NCBI GenBank assembly: GCA_035582835.1
Contig: JAYKAV010003127.1
Location: 308,882 to 372,881 of the forward strand
Direction of reading: 5' to 3'
Length of the DNA stretch: 64,000 bases
Origin: Phoebastria nigripes
Taxonomy: Eukaryota > Chordata > Aves > Procellariiformes > Diomedeidae
Part shown: piece after piece, positions 1 through 14,400 of the stretch
Numbering within the stretch: position 1 is the first letter of the stretch
Layout of the letters: every line of letters starts with the position of its first letter
The notes under the pieces: generated by a model
Database searches by the model: none
Told to the model about the DNA's origin: nothing
Seen by the model: only the letters and a program-made list of their open reading frames with translations
Translations under genes and position numbers: made by a program

Positions 1-3000
1 ATTAACATGGTGCAAGCCAGACGTATGATGTCTCCACTAGAGATCCTGTTGTTCTTAAAAGCGGCCTTCCTTTTGAATGGACTAAACCTTAAACACAGAA
101 CAAAACCCTTAGATGAAAACAAACACAGAAAATATTCCCAATGGGTGTAAATTGTGGGAAGTGTAAGTGACCTAATGAACTGAACAAGACTACTGACACA
201 TAAGAGATGTGCTTGCAGGTATGAAGCCTGCATTTGGATTAGTTGTTCTAGACAATAGCCTGGAGATGGCAGTCAGACAAAAGACATTTACATGTCCTAA
301 AATTTTCAAGCTCTGACTTAAAATGGCAAAATAAGAGTTTCCAGCTGCCTATCTATTTTTCATATTTCATATTGATATTTTACCAAGCACAACAGGCTGT
401 AAAATTGGGTGGGATCTTTAGGTGATATCATCCTGGAAAAAAAAAAAACCAACCCAAATCATAATAATAAGGGTTCATATTAAATTCAAAATATATATAA
501 TAATATTATAATAACATAATAACAGTATAATATATTATGCAGCAGAGAAGAAATTAAGTGTTGGCTCCTTCATTAGCCATAATGTCCAACAGCCAACCTG
601 TAATTTCTATGTATACTTATACTCAGCAAGAGATATAGCCATATATTTACGTGCTTTCTGATGTGTGGCATGGAAACATAACAGACTATTCCAAGTCAAC
701 TAATATTTGCCTAAACCATTTGAACAGTATGTTTTTAATAAAAGAAATCTATAAAAAAGTAAAGGAGAAGATGTATAAAGAGATGGATAACTCAAAGCTC
801 ATCTCATTTTTCACTTCATAACACTTCACATTTGTGTTATGAATACTCCATGACTGTCCAAAATCTTTACTTTGGCAGAAGTACAGCCAGAGGCATGAGT
901 CACTCAGACAGATGGTGGATATGCTGAACAATTACAGTTAAAATCTAAGAATAAGGCAACATGTTGAATAATTTTTCCTTCAGCTGTGACTCCCAACATC
1001 AAATGTGCAAGCTCTTTATTATCTCATTAATTGCTAACAGCCTGCAAGGATGGACAGTAGCTCTTATGTGCTGCTCAAATTAAATAGTGGGTAGTTAGAT
1101 AATTAGTGAATACACAACTCATTCTTTTTCAACTTCTCTTTCAAGTTGTGTTTTAACTACATTCTTAAATATTTTCAGAGTGAGATGCAGAAAAGGATTA
1201 CTTTCCAGTTACTGCTCTGTTGCGTATCTATCATTCAAAACACAACAAAGGGCATGTCCTTCATAAATCATAGTATTACACCACCACTTGGGATTATTAT
1301 TGCTTTCTACATCCTTAAGAATCAAATTCATTTTCTGATGATTTACAAATAAAAGAATGGTAAGGTTTTGGAAGGTTTTTTCATCATACTGTAACTTTAA
1401 TCAGTTGCAGCTCACAATTGCAAGTATAATATATCACAGAGAATTCAGAATTCTCATTATTCTCATTAATTTTAGTGTTCCAGAGACTACTGAGCTTTAT
1501 CTGCCATGAATAATCCATGTACATACATACCTACCAATGAATAACGAATAACTGGAGTGATATATAGAGATATATAGACACAATACTTGGATACAGTCTT
1601 TCTAAGAACTTTATGCATTTCAGAATGAATGAAATTGTGCCAATACACACAGAACTGGCTGGACACATTAGCAGATTTTTATAAATTCTCCTGCTTGGAT
1701 ATCCATCCTAATCTACATTACATTTTGCTGGCAGAAGCAGCTAAACGTGCGTGTGCTCTACTGAAACTGTACAGTCTGTAATTGCTTGCCAGCAAAACCT
1801 TCTAGATATTTTTTCACTGCAGGATTAATACATCAAGATCCTTAATACCAGTGTGATAATGATTTTAACTCTAGTTAGTTGGNCTTATTAGGAGCTATAG
1901 GCTACAGTTTGACTTAGCCCAATTCTTCTCTTGATAATGCAATTGCTTCATGCAGCTAAATACAGTAAGAGCCAACTTAGCTTCACCTGAATGAAGATAA
2001 CCAAACTTATTCTGCATGATGACACAGCCTAGCAGAGTTTGCAAAAACAAAGCCTTCACATCTTAATATGCACATGAACAGAAGTATAGCGTGATAAAAA
2101 AAAAAAAACAACCAAAAAAAACTTAAGAAAATTTCACTATGGAATTATGATTCTCTGTTCTTTGTACTCAACACACTACTTTGGTTTCTTGTCAAGGCTA
2201 CGAATAGCAAGTGAAGTAGAAAACGAACAACACATAAACCACAAGCACTTTACAAAGTGTTACAGAGGCAAAAAAGATACAGTATGTATACTGCTAGCAT
2301 GTTAGTAAGTGTTTCTGGATGGTAAATTAACCTAGGATACTCACTAACAGGGAAGTAGAAAAGCACATTAATTCTTAGACACACTAATGCACTGTACATT
2401 CAAAATTCATCCATGCAAATTAGGAGGTTTTAAAAAATTGCTTAAGGGAAACCCTTTAAAAAAAATGTTCATTTTCAAATCCAATTGCACTACACCCTGC
2501 AAAAACATAAATCTATAAATATATGTTAAAACTACCATTAATTTTAAAAAGTTACATGCAGCCTGTTTGGGTATACGAAACTCTTGAATTGAAGCTGACC
2601 AACGCTAGCACAGAAATTCCTGAATATTATAAGCTAGTGTTTGAAAAGTTAAATATTGACTCCATGAATTTTGCTTTCACGTTCTTTTTTACAATCACTG
2701 CCATGTTTGGTAAAACATCTCATGAATCACTAAAGTAGTCCCATGAATTCTGCCCCAATTATTATTTTGCAGTTACTGATATGATTTCCTTAAACAAAAA
2801 TTCTGACCCTTAAGGGCATGTACATAACTCCTAGTCATCTGTGCCACAAGTTTGTAAACTAGGTAACACAGAAAAGACAATCAACAAGATTCCCAGCACA
2901 CAGGCAAATAAACAAAAGTAAAACCATGTTGGATGCTGCAAAGGACAAAGAACAACAGTAGCATTACAATCCAGTAAGCAGAGTGTGATAGACTTATCAA

Positions 3001-6000
3001 ATAAATTCCATTTTCAAATTTCTGATGATGACTTAATAGTGAGAAACTTGGAAACATTAGGTAGCAGAGTCTTTCTACTTTCATTTTTCATGGCTCAGGA
3101 AGAGACAATAAAACTTAAAATGCAAATGTCTAATTACAAGAGAAATTACTCCCATCTTAATTAAACACGAGTCAAGGTAAAGCATAAATATGTTTTGGCA
3201 GTCTTTCAGATCTAAAGATAGACAGACTCAGGAAAAAGCTAAAGAAATCAAAGCTACATTCAGGGGTAAGAATGACTTCAAGGCTCTTACACCTTTACGA
3301 AAGTTTGATTTAAGTGCTGGAGAAGTTGAAGATTCAGGATAAACTAATGTTTCACAGGACTGCTTTACTCTTTCAGAACACCTAGAAAATTCTGGCATGG
3401 CTAGAAGATGAAAGTCAACCAGTTCAGACGATCAGTGTGTCACAAAATCAAGATGAGTTTGCTGAAAATTCATCACACACAACGACGACCAAGTCTGAAA
3501 CTAGAAGTAAAGCATCTGAAAGTGGAAAACTTATCTCACATATCCAGCTGTTTAGTCTGTTCAAGATTCATAGAGAAACAGAACTTCAGTTTAGCAATCT
3601 TCAGACAGAAAAAAGTACATAAAATCAAAGAACAGAAGTGCTTTATAATTTCCCAAGAGTATCTCAACTCCAAAAGTCCCGCTCTTGCTTGTAGTTCAAA
3701 GAGGGAGGATTCTGCTGAGCCCCTAAAAAATTCAGTCTCTGACTTCGGGAACTAAAATTTTTAGTATGATCAATGCCTGCCACTAATTTCATACTTAGTG
3801 AGAGGATTGCAACTCCTCCATGATAGTAAATGAAATAAAGTGAAAAATCTAAATATAAGCTATAAAGCCACATGTTTACTCTTCTTTCAATGAAGACACT
3901 TTAATGAAGTTTGACAAATTTGCAACATAACAACAAGACTAAAATAAAAAGGTCAGCAAAAGGTTTCATTTCAAAAGCATTCAATTCATTAGCAAAATAA
4001 AATTGTCTTCTACTAAATTAAAACAAAATTAAAATAAAAAGCTTTGCTTCTGAGGAAGAGTCAAAGACATATTCAAGATCTGTTTGGATTAAAATGAAAT
4101 TCTTCACTTCATTTGGTCAAGCTCCCAAAAGAGTAACCAAATATAAACTAAAGATTACACAAAATCATTTAATACAACTTAATATATTAACTGAAGTACA
4201 GGAATTAAAGTTAGGCTGCCCACTGTTTTATTTTGCACTCTATTGCACAGTTCCAACTGTGATTATGCAAGTACAGCTTCTGCTGGTATTTATTCTCTTC
4301 TTGTTTTGTTTATTGTTTTTTTACCTTCAGTAGTTTCTGCCTGTACTATCATAGGTCACTCTTGATTCTTATTTCCCACGCGTGAAGTATACTGAAAACA
4401 TACATTAAAAAGGAGCAACAACACAGATACTGTGTGCGGTTAAAATTCTTTCTCGTAAATGTCTGAACTGTCAAGAGTTTTTCCCTTTCTTTACCATGTA
4501 ATTTATGGTCAACAAGCACCAACAAGGTTTGACTATGTGGAACTGAGGCAAAGAAATGATTCCTCAAAAGCAAAAAGTAAAGCCAGCATTCTTCTCCAGA
4601 TTTGCTCTCCAAAGTTGTTCTCGTTGTAGCAATTACCAAAGAGAAGATACTCCCTTTCCAACATAATGAAGCTTATCTTTGGGATAAATGAGTAATTGAT
4701 TCCATAAATATAAAAGCTCTTTAAAACATCTGTTATCATTTTTAGTAGTACTGAGCATTCACTGTTTTGATTAATCTTATACCAACAGGAACTTAAATTT
4801 ATATTGATGTAGCATCAAATGAGATGCTGTGTTTAAACTAAGGTGAAAAGATCAGCCTGGTCTGGATACCCACAAACAGTTTTCTGTCTTGCCAAGCTGA
4901 CAAAANAGGTGTCATTTTTTTATTAATGAAGTGCTAAGCAAGCTGTGGAGACAGCACTCTTGGTCCCTGTCTAGGAGAGAGCTCTCAGCCTGACTCAAGA
5001 GGAAGTTTCAAAGCGAGGTTTATCAGGCCCATTCTGTTGGAAGAAGACAACTATGAGCTAGAACCCAAGTGTGGGAAGTGAAAAAAATCACACATAAAAC
5101 ATGAAAAACTATAAAGAGCCAGCATTTCTATTCTCCTCAATGATGAGGCATTACCTCATGCTATGAAGTCCACATACTGTCAAGACTCTCAACATCCTAA
5201 AATGCAGTACTTAGTTTCATTACATTTCATTACCATTCTGCTTAATATCTCACAAATAAAACAGAAAATAAAAAAATCAAGCAAAACACGATTACATAAA
5301 ACAACTCCAATTCTATTCAGACCAGACAAAGGGGCTGTCAGATGCAGCACAAACCCAGAGGAAAGCTGGAGAAGAGCTGGTAGATCTTTTGTTGTTTTCC
5401 CTTCACAGAGTTAGCACCATGCTAAACATCTAAGTTCCCACACTTCACAGAATGTGAGGATTTGTCTCTAGATATCTGTACAAAAAAAAAGACTATAAAA
5501 AATAAAAAATAAAGAGTACCACTTATCTGTATGGCAACTGTAAATTAGAGTGGCAGAATTCTGTAGGCCCTGTCACTTTCCCCAGTATTTAAATTAAACA
5601 TACATAATACTATCTTATTGCTGTGCAAAGAAGGGAGATGATTTAAGGCAAAACTTGAAGTTTCAAAGTTGCTGCGATTTTATTTTGTTCAAAAAAAGAT
5701 TATTTTCTGGTTATCTGGGTTACTTTTGAAAAGTAAAATATGAAAAAATATCATATAAAATTAATTTAGGAAGAATAGGGACTATGCAAAGACTAACCTT
5801 ACAGATTCTCATTTGAGGACTCAGTTGACTGTGCATAAAAAACCATAATAGCAATTTACAGGTACACACAGAAAATACCAACATTTACAGATAGATTTTT
5901 TCCAATGAATCTGCCTACAGATTCAGCTGGGTAACCATAGCAACTAAATGTTTTAGCTTAAACATCTTAAATGCACAGACAACAATTTGAATAATAATGC

Positions 6001-6819
6001 CATCAGTTAAGGCATTCTTTTATCAAAGAAATCTGTCAAAAGAAAAAAGACAATGAAAATGTTCTTTAAAAATCCATAAAAGCTGTTAGACCATTTCATA
6101 TGTATTTCACAGTTTAAAAAATGGGTCATGATTACTTTATTACTTTACATAACCAAAATGCTTTCTGCTAAGCGTTTAAAGCATGGTCAATATTTTTGCC
6201 CTTTGAAAAAAATTCATTGCCAATGGTAAATTGCCATGTGAGCAAACACTGCTTTGTTTGTTGGCCTTTTTTATTTCAAGAAAGGACTATGAGCTGGTGC
6301 AATAACAATAAAGAAATCAAAGCAAACCCACAGAAGATGATTCCTCTGGACACAACAGAAATCTAAAGAATAGCGTGTGTAGGAATGAAACACTGACTCC
6401 TATAACACACGAGATGATTTCACAGCCCATTACTGATCATGTAACTCCTTGTTGCTATTTGACTAGTAATTTAAGCACTGCAGATGAAGATTACCCTTAC
6501 TAGTATTTATTTTTATTAAGGTTGTGAGATACAGGAGAAAATATAAAATGATAAATAGGTGAGAGAGAGGAACACAGATGACTAGAAAGATCATCAATAT
6601 GCAGTATAAATAGGTTGAATAGTTACAACAAAATAACTTGTGGATGCTCCAAGTAGAAAATAAGTTGTATACATACATATTCAGCCATTATTGCCACCTG
6701 GTAATTTGCATGAAGAATTAAGGGATAGCAGATTCATTAAATGTATTTTAAAATGGAACCTTGTCTATGAAACATGGTTATGAAATAAAGACTTACATTT
6801 TCCTCTAAGCCACACAGGA
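1..6819. other. LARS2 intron after exon 7, no recognised gene
   Basis: AT-rich intronic DNA with short A- and T-runs and small AT-rich stretches (for example about 488-538). No LARS2 exon could be found here. One short coding-like stretch on the plus strand (3190-3624) is described separately. Confidence 0.7.
3190..3624 (+). pseudogene. Coding-like degenerate stretch, identity unknown
   Basis: From ATG 3190 one frame runs 50 codons (beginning MFWQSFRSKDRQTQEKAKEI) to TAA 3340-3342, then another 22 codons to a TGA. A different frame then continues from about 3386 to TAG/TAA near 3622 with a hydrophilic, Ser/Thr/Glu-rich composition (for example QNQDEFAENSSHTTTTKSET). Taken together it looks like an old retrocopy with one stop and one frame change. 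I do not recognise the protein, and chance is a real alternative in A-rich DNA. Confidence 0.2.
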
Positions 6820-8017
6820 AAGGAGTTACTTACCAGAAATAAAGCTTTTTTTCAACGTGCTTTCCCACCATGTCAACTTAAAGAAAACTCTGGGATAACT
6901 TCTGGAAGGAATAGGGAACAGATTTGCAGAGAGCCTTGTTGCAGAAAAAGGGCAAGGAAGGTGGAGCTTTCTGACATTTGGTCCTGAATTTCTGTAAACT
7001 TTTCAGAAGAAATAATAGTCACCATGGAAAGTGCAAGCAAAAGGTGACCAGAATCAAATGGCTTTCCCCATGAGATACCAAAACCAGATTAAGGCCTCAC
7101 TGGAGAAAGATGAGTGGGAGAAGTAGAACACACTTAAAGAATACTAACCCTCTAAGTCTAAAAGTAGCCAAAGTGGGAAAAAAATACAAATCTTCCCAAA
7201 AAGGTGCAAGGATTAAATTACTATCAGATAATCTCTTAGTGCCTCCCATTTTTTTAATTTCAAAATAAAAAGTAGTGAAACTTCAGTGGATAACAGAAAT
7301 CTAGCCATACAACTCGCTGAAAGCCTGATCCACTTTTTTATACAAAAAGGTATTTTCCCAAACCTAGTAAGAACATCTCGCACAAGGAAGGAATAAATCT
7401 GCTCTGTGCCCATGAACTTGTCCAAGCTGTGAGATACAGGAAATAGAGGGCCAGGTGAGTTCTGATACGAATTCTGGCAGTATGGGTCAAAGACCTAAAA
7501 GCTACTCCATACTGATAGAAAACATAGGTCTTCAGATCAGAATGATTTTGATCACGCTAATCTGGCACCATCTTGCCTTAACCTTCTGGACACCTGCAAA
7601 AGAAGCAGAACTGGACAAAAGATGTTCAACAGGCAATTGACTCAGAAATGGGGAATAAAGACCTCAGGGCCAGACAAGTTCTGGAAGGGCGAACTTCTAT
7701 TTCTGTTGTTTTTTTAATGCAAAAAAAGTTGACCATGGATTTGAAATCCCCAGTCCCATTAAAGATAATCTTTATAATGCTCTCTCAGATTCCCCATTTA
7801 CAGGAGTCTGGCATATGGAGTACCATAAGTAACCTTCACCATCTAAGCCCAGCTTGGATAAAAATGCTCTCTACTACTGTAGCATCCTGAGCCTTCAGGT
7901 GCCTGAAAATAACTGCAGCAAAGGTACTATACACATATTCATGANGAGCCCCAAACAACTGAAGAAAAAGAGAAGTGAGATCCATAAAGAACCTGGTATT
8001 ATTCTAGAGAGGTATGT

Positions 8018-8240
8018 TCATTGGCAAACTGTCAGGTAAGGATAAAAAAACCTAATTGTTGTACTCATCATTAGAAGCACAAATATCTGAAGTCTCTGAA
8101 CAGCAAAGACTTTCAAGAAAAGGAAATTGTACTGGTAGTGGTTCTGGCCCATCATGTAAGCCGGGAAAATCTCTTCATGGAAATGAGNGCCTTCAAGATC
8201 AAGAGACATGAAATAATCCTCCCTGCTGAAGTGAAGGTAT
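8018..8240 (-). pseudogene. DIRS-like reverse transcriptase fragment
   Basis: Reads YFMSLDLEG, HFHEEIFPA, GQNHYQY, then a hydrophobic stretch to YPYLTVCQ. The first blocks match the DW(F/Y)..SLDLKDAYFH and G.DHYQY motifs, and YPYL sits where the catalytic YLDD should be. The two Asp are lost (YLTV), so the enzyme is dead. The ORF starting at 8209 includes one N. The order and spacing of four blocks make chance unlikely. Confidence 0.65.
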
Positions 8241-8739
8241 TATCACCACTAATATTATCATCCTAAAATCATACTAGTGATTAAAGATCTTTAGCTTCTT
8301 AAAGTTAAAGAGTTGTCTCTATCCTCCACACCTATTAGGACTAGCTCTGTAAAATCTGGACCCTCCGCTCCAAGATGAAAGGCTCTGTAAATTGTAAAAT
8401 CTCTCTCTCAATAAAGCCCAGTCTCCTGGCAAGGGCTTCTGAAAAGAGGTGGAGAAGAAGGCTTGAGGAATAGGCTAGGAAGAGTGATTGCTGTAACCAT
8501 GGTGTTCAACACTATGCTATTTAGGACGATATGGATTCAGATCAACTGTCAACAGCCTGAATCCAAAGAAAGAGTATACAAAAGAAACAGATTTATAAGG
8601 AAGGACTCATGTCTCTTACCACTCCTTGAAAAGTACTGGGATGACCACTGTAAGGAATGAAGAAATGTGTGCAAAGTTGAGTTTTGAGGATAATTAGTCA
8701 AGATATTCAGAAAGAGGAGCCCAAGTTGTAGCATTTGAG

Positions 8740-10451
8740 ATCTGTAATTTGGCTTCTGTCAAAACGCTGTTGTGAAGCTTCATGGTTATGTCAGTGTGGG
8801 CACAGAGTCTCTAAGAGATTGAGGTACTTGTCCAGTGTTAGCTCAGAGACAGTCTCCTTCCGATGGACAATCTTCAATTGTGGCTTGCAGTTCATGGGCC
8901 ATTCAAAGCTGTATGGCCAAAACAGTCTTCTTCAGAAAGCAAGACACAACATGCTATGTTATCTAGCCTCCTGCAACTTGAAAGAAAAAATTAAGTACCA
9001 GAAAAGGGAATTCATTTATCTTAATCTTCCAAAGCATGAAATCCATCTAATAGCAGATGTTGGACTTAGAATAGCAGAGCCTGATAATCTGCTATTCTTA
9101 TTTGAAGGTTTTGGGGAAAAAAAAGTAATTTTTCCCCCTCTACAACCAAATGTTTAAAGCCCTTGCCAAAAGAAGCAGAGTGAGACTGTTCAAAATGTGC
9201 CAGAACCACAGCAACAAAAACGGGAGTCAGTGGAGGGTGAGTAAAAAGGAAAATCCAAACCACCTGCTGATACTTGGTAGCATCTGTCACTGTACAAGAA
9301 ATGGGAGCACATGAAGGCAATGCTTGCCAAAGCACTTGAGCTGGGAGCAATATGGCATCATTCATCGACCTGGTTGTATCAGCTAGCATAGACCCTACAG
9401 AATATCAATCATGCACAGAACAAAATTTCAGGAAACCTTTAGAGAGATCTGTAGAGTACTCAACTGCCCTCTGTAGTAATGCTTAAAGGTTTTGTAGAGG
9501 TTGACATAAATGTTCATCCCCAAATGAAAAGCAGAAGCACCTCTCATTCATGATGACACTAAGATGTTCAAGAACAAGGGGTTGTTTGCACTTTTGCCCT
9601 TCATGAAAGTAGGAGATATGGTAGTCTCCTGAGATGACGTCTTCGGGGGGAGGATAAGAGGGTGCTGTGGAGGCACAAGTTACTTCTTGTCATCAGCTGA
9701 GCCTGCTTACTGGAGAATACATGTGGGAGACGTGATCATCCCAAGAGCTGATACCTTTCCTGTAACAACATTTCTTAGGTCAGACACTAAAGACAAAAGA
9801 TAAATCCTCCTCCCTAGAGGAGGGTCGATATTGAGCAAGAGGTAATAATCCCGTAAGCCAAGGGTGTTTTCAAGGTTACTGAAAAGTTCCCCAGTCTTGT
9901 CTTTTGGTCTTTATGAGTAAAAATTTAAGGCTGATTCACCCCTCTTAGAGGGAGATAAGTAAACAGTGACTTGGTGCAAGCACAGAGACAGCCCAGAAAT
10001 ACCAGTCATTACTTCCTACAACCTCTACAAAGACAATAGACAAAAGATGTATCAGTAAAGGTAGAAACTCTAGTGAAGCTCCAGCCTCNAATTGAGGGAA
10101 ACAGTGAGTTGGGGCAGACCCTGAAATATCACAAAGGTGATCATGAAATCTGGTGACAAGAGCACCAAGAAAAAGCTCAGAACATTGTGATCATTTTGTG
10201 ATTGTGCAGACATGCTCCATTTTTGCTTCAGCTATAGCAAATTTTCCCTCCTTACTGCCAGAACAGGCAGCACAAACAGAAAACATGCATCTCAAGTACC
10301 CTCTCCGTGTATGAGGAATCAAAGCACAAGGCAGGATATCTAGGGTTTTTCTCTTTATTATAAATGGACCTAGAGTGAGACCTGGATTTCTTCTCCCTGG
10401 ATGATGGTGGAAGTTTGGTCTCTTGAATCTGAGGCTCAGGAAAAGGGTCAA
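8740..10451 (-). pseudogene. DIRS-like gag pseudogene (LAP2-alpha-like domain)
   Basis: A minus-strand ORF fragment at 9389-9066 (107 codons) carries WQALPS, FLFTHPP and LQIRIADYQALL in the order and approximate spacing of the LAP2-alpha-like Gag of reptile DIRS elements. An upstream piece around 9680-9600 reads PPPEDVISGDYH, like the acidic linker before the domain. The first ORF piece (10451-10191) is Cys/Arg-containing and may be the Gag N-terminus, but this match is weak. The domain is known to be shared between LAP2-alpha and DIRS-type elements. The plus-strand 140-codon ORF at 8735-9157 is its antisense shadow. Confidence 0.55.
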
Positions 10452-11406
<955 letters not shown>

Positions 11407-14400
11407 CTAAAAAAAGTTGCAGGAAGAAAAAATATTTTCAGCAGCTATTTCAAAACCAGAATCTTACTTTTCAGACACCAAAAGAATTATCCAGAAACAT
11501 TCCTTGGGCCTCTGAGTTTTCTACATTTTTATAACATCCATTTGAATCAGCAACATGGACTCAACTGAAGATGTTTTGAATATTCATCTTCTCAGAACTC
11601 AAAAAACCCAAGAATGCCGTTGGCAGCATTTGCCTTGATTGATCATGCTAGCAGGATAGGCTGACATTTGAATATTAAATAGCTAAGTGTTCCAATTGAC
11701 TATACTGCAAACTACAGCCTGATGCTTAAAAGCTGCCCACCACTAATCCAAAAGCGTTGAGTCAGACTGAGGGGGATGAATAACCGAAGATCTCCAACTT
11801 GAGAGGACAGAATCACAAAAAAGTATTATACTGGTCAACTATATTTCAAGTGAAAGAGTTGATATTTTCTGCAAATAACTTCTGTCAACTGTGTGAATTA
11901 CTTCTGGAATCATCTTTCCTTATCAATACAAATACATTAAAGAAAATTTAAAGCGAAATAAATGTTGGTGTTCAACTCTACGAACTTTGTTTGTTGAGGG
12001 CTAACTGAAATACCAGACATAACATACTGGGGAGGGAGCAAAAATCAAACTCACCCAACTCCAGTGTTGAACAATTTAGCTGATCATTTATCATAAAGGA
12101 TCTAAGACCACAAAAGAATCCTAACAGTCATTCTAGAAGTGGTATTCAATGCTAGACATTAACTTGAAAAAATGAACAGAAAGAAGAAAGAAAAAAAGAA
12201 AAAAAAAAAAAACCCGAAGTGATAAAGAAAAGCAATCCATTATTTTGAGTGTTATTTAGTATTTGAGCTAAATCAAAGTTAAATCAGCCTGACTGAAAAA
12301 CAGTAGCTCCGGCTCCATAGCGTTCTAATACGTTAAACATTATTTGAAAATTTCAAATGCATTCTTTGGGTATGGGGAGGACTTAGTACCTCAATCTAAA
12401 AACTAATCACTGTCCGCATATTACTCACTTTGCATTTTATCTATCACTGATCACCTTCTGAAATGCCCCAGTTTCCAAAAAACTGATATTGCTTAGTTTT
12501 AAATATGCTACATATTCTTAGAAATAGTAAATATCACAACCATTTTACAAATCTTATAGTGAGGACAGCAGAAAGACAGATGCATGGATCCTCTTTCTTA
12601 GGAATACTGTTGCTGGTTTTGTAGTACTGGTTTGGTTTTGTATGGTATAAGTGTGTGCGTGCGCATGTGCACACGAAGTCTGATTACCTACATCGATTTA
12701 TACAAAATTTATCATAATGAAATGAATGAAAGTCATTCTTTGATAAAAACAAACTCACTTTCAAATGAAGCTTGTGTGAATTCAGTACGTCACTGGAATC
12801 TAAACTTTTTACAGCTTGCCTACCTTTTATCTGTTACCTGTTACCGTTACTACCAGTAACACCACACTGGTTTTTATAAAAGGCTTCTGAAAATTCACTG
12901 GGAAATTAAAAGCAAACAATATATTCCCCTATTACAGATCTATTTTCTAGACTTTCAGAACACACAACTTCTTCAGTAATGATACAACACATTATGAAGT
13001 TGTCTCTAAAGTAATGATCTTTTAATTTATAAGTTCTGAAAAACACCCCACACCACTACAAATTTAAAATAACAGCTAAAGAGAGATAAATCAGATAATA
13101 TTAAGAATTAATAAAATGCCAGTTGCATAAAGCAGTATTAGCATATGCTTGTATTAAATTGGCTATGACTCAAAGTTGAGAAAAAATACTGTTTCTGTTT
13201 TGATGATATTGGATCAAATTTGTGATGAAAATTTTAGAAGGTAACGGAACTGATCTATAGGACTATAATTATTTAGCATAACATATTCTCATGATTCATA
13301 ACAGGAAGACTTATTTAAATAAATCATGCAAAACAAAGCAAATACGCATTTAGGAAATCGGTAGCTGAAAGGTCTTGTGTGTGAATTTTTAGAGTTGCAT
13401 TTTGTTCCTTCCATCTCTCACAGCCTTTTGACTAATATCCAGAACCTGGGTATTAAACTAAATCCTTAGTTCCTACTTGTACCTCACACAGGCGAATTCT
13501 TGACAATGANAGCCTCTGAAACCATGGCCCCAGGAAGCTCCTAAATGTCATCTACACAAAGAAAGCACGGTGCAAAAGTGTATAGAGACCACACATTATT
13601 TAGATCTCCTCACTACACCGATGTAGACCATATGCTTTTAAGGTAGGATTCATCTCATTTAACTTCAGGTATCTATAGCATAAGTATCTATCTCCAGGTT
13701 TGGCATCTATGGTTCCACTACAGTCTACAGATACCTAATCAAAATAATCAATAGAGTCTAGGCAGAAATTAATCTCAACCTAAATAAGACACCCCCATCT
13801 GGCCAGCTCAATAACCTCTACAGGACATTGACTAGATCAGTACTGCAGGAAGAAGAGAGAGGATTTTGCTACGGTGAATAANGATGCCCTCTATGGATGC
13901 TGCAGCACCCAGACAGACATTGTTAATTCTCACTGATTCCAGCTCCCGGACATACTGAGTCTGTGTCTCCCTACCAGCGTAATTTCTGGCCAGACACACA
14001 TACTCCTGGAACAGAGCGTTAACTAGACTAACACTCTACATATATTATTCTTATCGCCACAGTAAGGCTATGAATTATCTCCTTGTACCCAAAATGAAAT
14101 TGTAAGACAGGAGACTTCAAGCTGTGCAAAAGTACTGCCTAACATATTTTGCAGGTAGGCTGAAGACATGGGATAAATATATGCATTAAGTATGCATGAC
14201 TGTTTGAAGGGATCCAGGGTTATGGGCTATCTCTACCATCTGTTTCCTGCCAAAAAGCAACTGGTTTATATCCACCAGAGATTACATCCCCTACAGGTTG
14301 ACAGATGCTGATTTAAGTCCTCAAACTGATCCTTGACTCTTAAGAGGGAAGCAGATCCAATCACTGGTACCCAAACACCTCCAGGATCCCACAGTACAGG

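Larger units (their letters stand above)
6820..10451 (-). mobile_element. Decayed DIRS-type retrotransposon relic (minus strand)
   Basis: A block of slightly higher GC inside the LARS2 intron. In minus-strand order it reads as Gag (about 10450-8740) then reverse transcriptase (about 8240-8018), then a region with RNase H-side similarity (about 8010-7640). Diagnostic pieces: LQIRIADYQALL at 9107-9072, like the LQLRIANQQALL segment of LAP2-alpha-like Gag proteins; FLFTHPP at about 9251; and SLDLEG followed by HFHEEIFPA, GQNHYQY and YPYL at 8206-8027, like the SLDLKDAYFH, G.DHYQY and YPYLDD blocks of DIRS reverse transcriptases. Several stops and frame changes make it non-functional. The sequence GGAGTTACTTACCAG at about 6825 resembles what I recall at the ends of turtle copies. 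Boundaries are approximate and no recombinase was identified. Confidence 0.65.

Noticed and set aside
8735..9157. 140-codon plus-strand ORF
   Set aside because: It is antisense to the DIRS-like Gag fragment and has no family signature of its own.
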